In this document: in pieces, positions 1 to 6,675 of the stretch
Position numbering within the stretch: position 1 is the first letter of the stretch
Layout of the letters: each line of letters starts with the position of its first letter
NCBI GenBank assembly: GCA_030617085.1
Contig: JAUWWB010000034.1
Span: 1-9,020 of the forward strand
Source: Candidatus Omnitrophota bacterium
GTDB taxonomy: Bacteria; Omnitrophota; Gorgyraeia; Tantalellales; Tantalellaceae
Direction: 5' to 3'
DNA: 9,020 nucleotides
Notes under the pieces: model-generated
Told to the model about the DNA's origin: nothing
Databases searched by the model: none
The model's input: the letters and a program-made list of their open reading frames with translations, nothing else
Translations under genes and position numbers: made by a program

Positions 1-2
1 AC

Positions 3-1319
3 CGCGAGCTCTGGAAGCTGGGGATACCGGCGAAGACCCGCCACAATGAGGTCTGCCCATCCCAGTTCGAGATAGCCCCCGTTTACGAAGAGCTGAACCT
101 TGCCGTCGACCACAACATGATGGTAATGGAAACGCTGCGTCAGGTAGCTGAATGGCACGGCTTCGTGTGTCTCTTGCACGAGAAGCCTTATGCCGGCGTT
201 AACGGGTCCGGCAAGCATAACAACTGGGCCATCTGCGGACCGGACGGCAAGAACTGGATGAGTCCCGGCGAGAATCCCCATGAGAATGCCAAGTTCCTTA
301 CCATAATTTGCGCGCTCCTGAAGGCGATCGACACTTACGCGCCTGTACTCAGGACGTCGGTAGCGACCGCGGGCAATGACCACAGGCTGGGCGCGAACGA
401 GGCGCCGCCGGCTATCCTTTCCATCTTTCTCGGCGACCAGCTGAGCGACGTGATCGATCAGATCGAGCGCGGCGGCGCGAAGATCTCCAAAACCGCCGGT
501 TTCATCGAGGTCGGCGTTTCGTCGATTCCGCCCCTGCCGCGTGACGTGACCGACCGCAACAGGACCTCACCTTTCGCGTTCACCGGCAACAAGTTCGAGT
601 TCCGCGCGGTAGGGTCCAACCAGAGCTGCGCCGGGCCGAACGTGGTCATGAACACGATCGTCGCCGGAGCCCTGGATGAGATATGCACCCGGCTAGAATC
701 TGACGTCAAAGAAGGGAAGGATTTTAACGAGGCGCTCCAGGCGGTCCTTCAGGATATTGTGAAAAAGCACAAGCGCGTCCTGTTTAACGGGGACAACTAT
801 ACCGAAGAGTGGCATAAGGAAGCGGAAAAGCGGGGTCTGCCAAACCTAAGGACCGCGCCCGAGGCCCTTGAAACGATGAAGGAAGAGAAGACCGTTGTCC
901 TGTTTGAGAAATACGGTGTCTTAAAAAAGGCGGAACTTGAATCGCGTTACGAGATCTACAGCGAGCGGTATTATATGCACGTAGAGATCGAAGCCAATTG
1001 CGCCTTGAACATGGCGAAGACAATGATCATTCCCGCGGCAATAGAATACCAGGGGCATCTCGCGGGGACCATAGAGGATGTTCGCGCATGCGGCTGCAAG
1101 CCCAAACATACTATCGAGCTGCTTAAAGAGATCTCCGGTTTGACAGAAGGATCCCTGGCCGGGGTGCGGGAGCTCGAACGCGCCATCGAAGGCGGATCAG
1201 CGCCGGATATGCTGTCGGCCATGGGCGAGCTCCGTGAGGTGGTAGACGCCCTCGAGGGGCTGGTCCCTGAGGAGATATGGCCGCTGCCTTCGTACGCGGA
1301 TATGATGTTCATGATGTAA
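3..1319 (+). CDS. glnN: Glutamine synthetase type III, C-terminal part (5' end outside window)
   Basis: ATP-dependent ligation of ammonia to glutamate to give glutamine, in the cytoplasm; the main ammonium assimilation step. The reading frame is open from base 3, so the ATG at 117 is an internal Met and not the start. 438 codons are present of a family that is usually about 700 residues. Seen in order: NEVCPSQFE at 45-71, the GSIII signature HEKPYAGVNGSGKHNNW at 177-227, RTSPFAFTGNKFEFR around 560-605, then GSNQSCAGPNVVMNTIVA, which is typical of GSIII and absent from GSI and GSII. The C-terminus ends in WPLPSYADMMFMM, close to the usual WPLP ending of the family. NEVCP has Cys where I would expect a small residue, usually Ala. 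The stop TAA at 1317 lies 19 bp before the next gene, so co-transcription with the ANTAR regulator is likely. Family assignment is very secure; the symbol is the common one for GSIII. Confidence 0.95.
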   Translation, partial: RELWKLGIPAKTRHNEVCPSQFEIAPVYEELNLAVDHNMMVMETLRQVAEWHGFVCLLHEKPYAGVNGSGKHNNWAICGPDGKNWMSPGENPHENAKFLTIICALLKAIDTYAPVLRTSVATAGNDHRLGANEAPPAILSIFLGDQLSDVIDQIERGGAKISKTAGFIEVGVSSIPPLPRDVTDRNRTSPFAFTGNKFEFRAVGSNQSCAGPNVVMNTIVAGALDEICTRLESDVKEGKDFNEALQAVLQDIVKKHKRVLFNGDNYTEEWHKEAEKRGLPNLRTAPEALETMKEEKTVVLFEKYGVLKKAELESRYEIYSERYYMHVEIEANCALNMAKTMIIPAAIEYQGHLAGTIEDVRACGCKPKHTIELLKEISGLTEGSLAGVRELERAIEGGSAPDMLSAMGELREVVDALEGLVPEEIWPLPSYADMMFMM

Positions 1320-1338
1320 GACCCATTCGGAGGATGTC

Positions 1339-2037
1339 ATGGGTAAGGCGACGGAAAAAGAATATCTCGCCACGTTGACAAAGATAAGCAAGGCGATAAC
1401 CTCTGATCTTTATCTTGAGGATATCCTGAAGCTTATTGTCAACCTTACGGCCAACGTGATGCAGGCCAAGATCTGCTCTCTCTGGCTACTCGACAAGGAG
1501 ACTCAGGAGCTTAAGATAAGGGCAACCCAGGCAATGAGCCGGGATTACCTGAAAGAAAGGGCATTGAAGGTCGGCGAAGGCATAGTCGGAAGCGTCGCGC
1601 GGGACAGGGAAGCTGTCGTGATCCCGGACGTTTCCAGGGATAAAAGGTACAAGGAAAAAAAGCTCGCGAAAAAGGAAGGCCTTGTCTCGATGATCAGCGT
1701 CCCGATGATGGTGAAAGATGAGGTCATAGGCGTCATAAACGTGTATACCGTAAAGCCGTACAAATTTACCAGAAGCGATATAGACCTCTTGAGCGCGGTG
1801 ACTAACCAGGCGGCTGTCGCCATAGAGAACACCGAGCTTATGGTCAAGACGAGGGTCATACAGGAAGAGCTTGAGACCAGGAAAAAGGTCGAAAAGGCAA
1901 AAGGCATCCTTATGAGGGAACAGGGCCTGTCTGAAGATGAAGCCTACAGGCTTATACGGAAATCCAGCATGAACAAGCGGATCTCAATGAAAGAGGTCGC
2001 CGAGGCGATAATGCTTTCATATGAGATAAGAAAGTGA
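1339..2037 (+). CDS. GAF-ANTAR domain RNA-binding transcription antiterminator
   Basis: 232-residue predicted cytoplasmic regulator. Residues about 20-165 form a GAF sensor domain (VGEGIVGSVA, a VPMMVKDEVIGVINVY core strand pattern, then the AAVAIENTEL exit helix). A helical linker leads to an ANTAR domain at about 176-230, recognised by VEKAKGILMREQGLSEDEAY and the closing KEVAEAIM. ANTAR domains bind paired small hairpins in nascent RNA and prevent a terminator from forming. There is no receiver (REC) domain, so control is probably by ligand binding or partner contact at the GAF domain and not by phosphorelay. The ATG at 1339 has GGAGG at 1329-1333 with a 5-nt spacer. The gene lies 19 bp behind glutamine synthetase, which suggests nitrogen control of that operon; this is inferred from position. 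Domain call is firm, target unknown. Confidence 0.9.
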   Translation: MGKATEKEYLATLTKISKAITSDLYLEDILKLIVNLTANVMQAKICSLWLLDKETQELKIRATQAMSRDYLKERALKVGEGIVGSVARDREAVVIPDVSRDKRYKEKKLAKKEGLVSMISVPMMVKDEVIGVINVYTVKPYKFTRSDIDLLSAVTNQAAVAIENTELMVKTRVIQEELETRKKVEKAKGILMREQGLSEDEAYRLIRKSSMNKRISMKEVAEAIMLSYEIRK

Positions 2038-2040
2038 CCG

Positions 2041-2077
2041 GGCGCCACTACTTCGTAGGAGCCCGCCAGAGGCGGGC
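2041..2077 (+). repeat. Tandem short hairpins with a 7-bp GC stem after the ANTAR gene
   Basis: A small hairpin CTAC-TTC-GTAG (2048-2058) is followed by a perfect 7-bp stem GCCCGCC-AGA-GGCGGGC (2061-2077). No T-run follows, so it is a poor intrinsic terminator. The end of the stem continues as GGCGGGCGAAC (2071-2081), which recurs at 6625-6635, and GGCGGGC occurs again at 8476-8482. This suggests a fragment of a dispersed intergenic repeat. It may still help end the upstream transcript. Confidence 0.45.
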
Positions 2078-2111
2078 GAACAACGCTCTCCGGGTATGCG
2101 TATAATTTTAT

Positions 2112-2140
2112 TTGAAGTTTTTGCGATCTTATATTATAAA
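2112..2140 (+). promoter_or_regulatory. Predicted sigma70-type promoter for carAB
   Basis: TTGAAG (2112-2117) as -35 and TATAAA (2135-2140) as -10 with the ideal 17-bp spacer, in an AT-rich stretch. Transcription would start near 2147, giving a leader of only about 50 nt before carA, too short for a pyrimidine attenuator. An alternative -10, TATAAT at 2101-2106, lacks a good -35. Prediction only. Confidence 0.5.
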
Positions 2141-2195
2141 GTATCAGGGGATCCCGTTTGATATTTAAATATATTTAGACATGAAAGAGACGCGC

Positions 2196-3287
2196 ATGGA
2201 TGAAGTCAAGGCGAAAATAGTTCTGGAAGACGGCACGGTTTTTAACGGCGTGTCGTTTGGCGCTCCCGGGGAAAGGTGCGGCGAGGTGGTGTTCAATACC
2301 AGCATGGCCGGTTACCAGGAGATCCTGACGGACCCGTCGTATAAAGGGCAGATCGTCACCATGACCTACCCGCTTATCGGGAACTACGGGGTGAACGACG
2401 AGGACGTCGAGTCGAGAAAGCCGTTCGTCGAAGGTTTTGTCGTGAAGGAATGCAGCCGTATTGCCAGCAACTGGCGGTCGCGAAAGGGCCTGGGCGAGTA
2501 TCTCCGGGAAAACGATATAATGGGCATCCAGGGGATCGATACGCGCGCCCTTACCCGGCATATAAGGCTGCGGGGCGCGATGAAGGCGGTCATATCCACC
2601 GAGGACCTCGACGATGAAAGCCTTGCGCGGAAAGCCCAGGCTTCGCCCGGCCTCGTCGGAAGGGACCTTGTAAAAGAAGTCACATACGGCGAGCCCTTCG
2701 AGTGGAGCAAGGAGGGCAAGCACAGGGTGACGGTCCTGGATTGCGGCGTAAAGTTCAATATTTTGAGGCTGCTTGCCGGTCACGGGTGCTGCGTTACCGT
2801 GGTGCCGGCGCATACCACGGCGGAAGAGATACTGGGCGGCAAGCCCGACGGAGTGCTACTTTCGAACGGCCCTGGCGACCCCCAGGGGGTGCCTTACGTG
2901 GCCGAGACCGTAAAGAAACTTCTGGGCAAGGTACCGATATTCGGGATCTGCCTGGGGCACCAGATGCTGGGCCTGGCCATGGGGGGCAAGACCTACAAGC
3001 TCAAGTTCGGGCACCACGGCGGCAACCAGCCGGTCAAGGACCTTAAGACGGGAAGGATCCTCATCACCGTGCAGAACCACGGGTTTTGCGTGGACATGGA
3101 TACGCTGGACCGAAACGAGATAGAACAGACCCATGTAAATCTCAACGACAACACGCTGGAAGGCTACCGGCATAAAAAGCTGCCCGTGTTCTCCGTCCAG
3201 TTCCACCCCGAATACGCCCCCGGCCCGCACGACGCGGAGTATCTTTTCAGGGAATTCGTAAACATGATGGAGGTATCGCGTGCCTAA
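2196..3287 (+). CDS. carA: Carbamoyl-phosphate synthase, small (glutaminase) subunit
   Basis: Hydrolyses glutamine and passes ammonia through a tunnel to CarB for carbamoyl phosphate synthesis, feeding pyrimidines and arginine. Residues 1 to about 150 are the CarA-specific N-terminal domain (VLEDGTVFNG, GEVVFNTSMAGYQEILTDPS, TYPLIGNYG, GIDTRALTRHIR). The class I amidotransferase domain follows from about 175, with the nucleophile Cys252 in FGICLGHQM and the pair His337/Glu339 in QFHPE. 363 residues, normal for the family. I chose ATG 2196 because it gives the usual short lead before VLEDG and has a weak purine stretch (AAAGAGA, 2184-2190) upstream. An in-frame ATG at 2181 would add five residues (MKETR) but sits behind AT-rich sequence with no ribosome binding site. 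The gene overlaps carB by 8 bp. Product is certain; the start is not. Confidence 0.96.
   Translation: MDEVKAKIVLEDGTVFNGVSFGAPGERCGEVVFNTSMAGYQEILTDPSYKGQIVTMTYPLIGNYGVNDEDVESRKPFVEGFVVKECSRIASNWRSRKGLGEYLRENDIMGIQGIDTRALTRHIRLRGAMKAVISTEDLDDESLARKAQASPGLVGRDLVKEVTYGEPFEWSKEGKHRVTVLDCGVKFNILRLLAGHGCCVTVVPAHTTAEEILGGKPDGVLLSNGPGDPQGVPYVAETVKKLLGKVPIFGICLGHQMLGLAMGGKTYKLKFGHHGGNQPVKDLKTGRILITVQNHGFCVDMDTLDRNEIEQTHVNLNDNTLEGYRHKKLPVFSVQFHPEYAPGPHDAEYLFREFVNMMEVSRA
3269..3282 (+). promoter_or_regulatory. Ribosome binding site fixing the GTG start of carB
   Basis: GGAGG at 3269-3273 inside the end of carA, then 6 nt, then GTG at 3280. The strong site and good spacing support GTG as the true start and suggest translational coupling of the two subunits, which are needed in equal amounts. 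Confidence 0.75.
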
Positions 3288-6200
3288 GAGGGATGACATC
3301 AGGAAGATACTCATAATCGGCTCAGGCCCCATAGTCATAGGCCAGGCTTGCGAGTTCGACTATTCGGGGACGCAGGCGTGCAAGGCATTGAGAGAGGAGG
3401 GGTTTGAGATCGTGCTGCTCAACTCAAACCCGGCCACCATAATGACCGACCCCGGGACGGCGGATGTCACGTACATCGAACCCGTAACGCCCTCCATGCT
3501 GGAGAAGATCATTAAAAAAGAAAGGCCGGACGCGTTGCTGCCGACCCTCGGCGGCCAGACGGGGCTCAATACCGCGATGAAGGCCTTCGAGGCGGGCGTG
3601 CTTGATAAATACGGCGTCAAGATGATAGGCGCGGACCACGAGACCATTACGAAAGCGGAGGACCGGAAGTATTTCAAGAAAGCGATGGAAAAAATAGGGA
3701 TGGACCTCCCCAGGAGCGCGCTCGCCTACAACATGAAGGAGGCCGCCGAGGCCCTCGAGAAGATAGGCCTCCCCCTTATCATAAGGCCCAGCTTTACGCT
3801 GGGCGGAACGGGCGGTGGGATAGTGAATATGCCCGGGGAGTTCGAAAAAATAGCGTCGCTTGGCCTGAAGAACAGCATGATAAGCGAGATCCTCATCGAG
3901 GAATCGGTCTACGGGTGGAAGGAATACGAGTTGGAGGTGATGAGGGACAGGAAGGACAACGTCGTGATCGTGTGTTCCATAGAGAACTTCGATCCGATGG
4001 GTATACACACGGGCGATTCGATAACCGTCGCTCCGGCGCAGACGCTTACCGACAGGGAATACCAGAAGATGAGGGACGCCGCGATAGCGATAATCAGGGA
4101 AATCGGCGTTGAGACCGGCGGTTCCAATATCCAGTTCGCCGTAAACCCGGCGGACGGCAGGATGGTCGTCATAGAGATGAACCCGCGCGTCTCCAGAAGC
4201 TCCGCGCTTGCCAGTAAGGCCACCGGCTTTCCCATCGCGAAAATAGCCGCGAAGCTGGCGGTAGGCTACACGCTCGATGAGATAAGGAACGATATTACCA
4301 AAGAGACCCCGGCTTCTTTCGAGCCCACGATCGATTATTGCGTGGTGAAGATACCCAGGTTCACCTTCGAGAAATTCCCCGAAGCCCGCGACGTCCTGGG
4401 CATATCGATGAAATCGGTCGGCGAGACCATGGCCATCGGAAGGACTTTTAAGGAGGCGCTGCAGAAAGGCCTCCGGGGCCTGGAAATAGGCCACAGGGGG
4501 CTGGATAACAAGCGTGACTATTCGACCATCCCGGAGGAGAAGATCAGGCTGAGGCTGTCCGAGCCGAACGCCTCGCGTATTTTCTATATTAAATACGCTC
4601 TGCAAAAAGGGTACAGTGCCGAAGACATCGTCGCCCTTACCGGCATGGACCCGTGGTTCATCGACAATATCCGCGACATCGTGGAATTTGAGAGCCGCAT
4701 TGAAGAAGCCGGAAGAAAGGGCTTAAAGGATCTGCCTTCCGAAATATTGCGTAAAGCGAAGGAATACGGGTTCAGCGACGCGCAGATAGCGGAGCTTACC
4801 GGGAGCGATGAGCTCTCGGTCCGGGAGTGCAGGAAAGGCCTTGGCATAGAGGCAACGTTCAAGCTGGTCGATACATGCGCGGCGGAGTTTGAAGCTTATA
4901 CGCCTTATTACTATTCGACATACGAAACGGAAGACGAGACGAGGATATCCAAAAAGAAAAAGATAATGATCCTCGGCGGCGGGCCGAACAGGATCGGGCA
5001 GGGGATAGAGTTCGATTACTGCTGCTGCCACGCGTCCTTCGCCTTGAAAGAGCTGGGATACGAGACCATCATGGTGAACTCAAACCCGGAAACCGTCTCC
5101 ACCGACTATGACACGTCGGACAAGCTTTATTTTGAGCCGCTCACGTTCGAGGACGTGATGAACATCATCGACAGGGAGAAGCCCGACGGCGTGATAGTCC
5201 AGTTCGGCGGACAGACGCCGCTCAACCTGGCTGACATGCTCGAAAAAGCGGGCGCGCCTATCATCGGGACGTCAGTTGAGTCCATACGAAGGGCGGAAAA
5301 CAGGGATGAGTTCGCGAAAGTATTGAAAAAGCTTGAAATAAACCAGCCCGATAACGGGTCCGCCATGTCAAAGGAAGAGGCCCTGGAGATAGCCGGGAGC
5401 ATCGGTTACCCGGTGCTCGTGCGGCCTTCGTTCGTTCTCGGCGGCAGGGCAATGAGGATAGTATACGATGAGGGGTTCCTGGGTGAATTCATAAAGGAAG
5501 CGCAGGAGGCGTCCCCCGAACATCCTATCCTGATAGATAAGTTCCTGGAAGACGCCGTAGAGGTGGATGTGGACGCTATCTCGGACGGCGAGATGACGGT
5601 GATAGGCGGCATCATGGAACACATCGAAGAGGCCGGCGTCCATTCCGGAGATTCCGCGTGTGTGCTCCCGCCGCACACCCTGAGCGACGATATTATCGAT
5701 ACCATCAGGAAGCATACCTGCGCGATATCGAAAGAGCTGAAAGTAAAGGGCCTCCTGAACATACAGTTCGCGGTGAAAAAGGACGTTGTCTACGTTCTGG
5801 AAGTCAACCCCAGGGCGTCCAGGACGGTCCCCTTCGTGAGCAAGGCCACGGGCGTTCCGCTTGCCGGGATAGCCGCCAGGGTGATGTCCGGCAAAAAACT
5901 TCCCGAGCTCGGCCTGACCGAAGAGAAACGGGTGAAACACATTTCGGTGAAGGAATCGGTCCTGCCTTTTTCCAGGTTTTCCGGCGTGGACATACTCCTC
6001 GGCCCCGAGATGAAATCGACGGGCGAGGTCATGGGGATCGATACGTCGTTCGCCCTGGCGTTTTACAAGTCGCAGCTCGCTGCCGGGGAGGACTTGCCGC
6101 TCGAAGGGAAGATCTTCATCAGCGTGAAGAACGACGATAAGCGGAACATAGTCTTTATCGCCAAAAAGCTCCACGACATGGGCTTTGAGATCATGAGCAC

Positions 6201-6501
6201 GAAGGGCACGCACAAGGTCCTGAGTTCCAACAATATCGACGCGGAACCGGTCGGCAAGATCAGCGAAGGCGACACGAGGATACTTGACCTTATCAAGAAA
6301 GACGAACTCAAGCTTATAATAAATACGCCGTCGGGACCGAGAGGCCAGTCCGACATGAAGCCCATAAGGAACCTGGCCGTCATGCGGGGCGTACCGTGCA
6401 TAACCACCATCCAGGGCGCCCAGGCCGCCGTCAACGGCATAGAGGCGGCCATCAAGGGCGAGCTGGAAGTAAAGTCCCTGCAGGAGTATCTGGCGGGTTG
6501 A
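3280..6501 (+). CDS. carB: Carbamoyl-phosphate synthase, large subunit
   Basis: Makes carbamoyl phosphate from bicarbonate, CarA-derived ammonia and two ATP. 1073 residues, the same length as the E. coli protein, and numbering stays in register wherever I checked. First ATP-grasp half: GQACEFDYSGTQACKAL, NSNPATIMTDP, PTLGGQTGLN, RPSFTLGGTGGG. Oligomerisation region about 404-553, ending near VDTCAAEFEAYTPYYYSTYE. Second half: GGGPNRIGQGIEFDY, VNSNPETVSTDYDTSDKLYF, QFGGQTPLNLA, RPSFVLGGRAM. C-terminal allosteric MGS-like domain from about 937. Residues known in E. coli for ornithine binding (Glu783, Asp791, Glu892, Thr1042) are all present. Of those reported for UMP binding, Lys954, Thr974, Thr977, Lys993 and Asn1015 are present, but position 1017 is Pro in place of Thr. 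This suggests that pyrimidine feedback and ornithine activation are largely kept. Starts with GTG, overlapping carA. Confidence 0.98.
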   Translation: MPKRDDIRKILIIGSGPIVIGQACEFDYSGTQACKALREEGFEIVLLNSNPATIMTDPGTADVTYIEPVTPSMLEKIIKKERPDALLPTLGGQTGLNTAMKAFEAGVLDKYGVKMIGADHETITKAEDRKYFKKAMEKIGMDLPRSALAYNMKEAAEALEKIGLPLIIRPSFTLGGTGGGIVNMPGEFEKIASLGLKNSMISEILIEESVYGWKEYELEVMRDRKDNVVIVCSIENFDPMGIHTGDSITVAPAQTLTDREYQKMRDAAIAIIREIGVETGGSNIQFAVNPADGRMVVIEMNPRVSRSSALASKATGFPIAKIAAKLAVGYTLDEIRNDITKETPASFEPTIDYCVVKIPRFTFEKFPEARDVLGISMKSVGETMAIGRTFKEALQKGLRGLEIGHRGLDNKRDYSTIPEEKIRLRLSEPNASRIFYIKYALQKGYSAEDIVALTGMDPWFIDNIRDIVEFESRIEEAGRKGLKDLPSEILRKAKEYGFSDAQIAELTGSDELSVRECRKGLGIEATFKLVDTCAAEFEAYTPYYYSTYETEDETRISKKKKIMILGGGPNRIGQGIEFDYCCCHASFALKELGYETIMVNSNPETVSTDYDTSDKLYFEPLTFEDVMNIIDREKPDGVIVQFGGQTPLNLADMLEKAGAPIIGTSVESIRRAENRDEFAKVLKKLEINQPDNGSAMSKEEALEIAGSIGYPVLVRPSFVLGGRAMRIVYDEGFLGEFIKEAQEASPEHPILIDKFLEDAVEVDVDAISDGEMTVIGGIMEHIEEAGVHSGDSACVLPPHTLSDDIIDTIRKHTCAISKELKVKGLLNIQFAVKKDVVYVLEVNPRASRTVPFVSKATGVPLAGIAARVMSGKKLPELGLTEEKRVKHISVKESVLPFSRFSGVDILLGPEMKSTGEVMGIDTSFALAFYKSQLAAGEDLPLEGKIFISVKNDDKRNIVFIAKKLHDMGFEIMSTKGTHKVLSSNNIDAEPVGKISEGDTRILDLIKKDELKLIINTPSGPRGQSDMKPIRNLAVMRGVPCITTIQGAQAAVNGIEAAIKGELEVKSLQEYLAG

Positions 6502-6508
6502 CGTGGGG

Positions 6509-6609
6509 GAGATTCTTCGCTTCGCTCAGAATGACAAATACGCGCCCCCTGTCATCCTGAGCCTCTCTCTGTCATTCTGAGCGAAGCCGAAGGCGAAGCG
6601 AAGAATCTC
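6509..6609. repeat. Long inverted repeat of the GTCATTCTGAGCGAAG type between carB and pyrG
   Basis: The left arm, 6509-6536 (28 nt, starting GAGATTCTTCGCTTCG and ending CAGAATGACA), is matched by its reverse complement at 6570-6609, except that the right arm carries an extra 12 nt, CCGAAGGCGAAG (6587-6598), itself a slippage-like duplication of the CGAAG unit. A partial third copy, TGTCATCCTGAGC, lies in the loop at 6550-6562. Transcribed, it would form a long stem at the end of carAB, but no T-run follows, so I do not call it a terminator. This motif is, from general knowledge, a dispersed repeat in many environmental bacterial genomes. It was probably inserted here and not evolved for the operon. 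Confidence 0.8.
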
Positions 6610-6663
6610 TGCCTCGTCGTTTTCGGCGGGCGAACGATGTGATGCGTTGCGGAATTTTAATCG

Positions 6664-6675
6664 GGAGGCGTGATG
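6664..6675 (+). promoter_or_regulatory. Ribosome binding site deciding the pyrG start
   Basis: GGAGG at 6664-6668 stands 4 nt before ATG 6673 but only 1 nt before the in-frame GTG at 6670. The ATG is therefore the likely start. No clear promoter is visible in 6610-6663. Confidence 0.65.

Noticed and set aside
2041..2077. Tandem hairpins as a possible ANTAR target
   Set aside because: The loops are three bases and not the six-base A1/G4 loops of known ANTAR targets, and no terminator follows.
3424..4605. 393-codon open frame on the minus strand inside carB, and similar long antisense frames in carA, carB and pyrG
   Set aside because: They lie opposite strongly conserved genes, show no recognisable domain and arise from codon bias of the sense strand.
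6509..6609. Intrinsic terminator of carAB
   Set aside because: The stem is not followed by a T-run and its sequence is that of a dispersed repeat.
6670..6672. GTG start for pyrG
   Set aside because: Only 1 nt separates it from the Shine-Dalgarno; ATG 6673 is better placed and gives the family's usual beginning.
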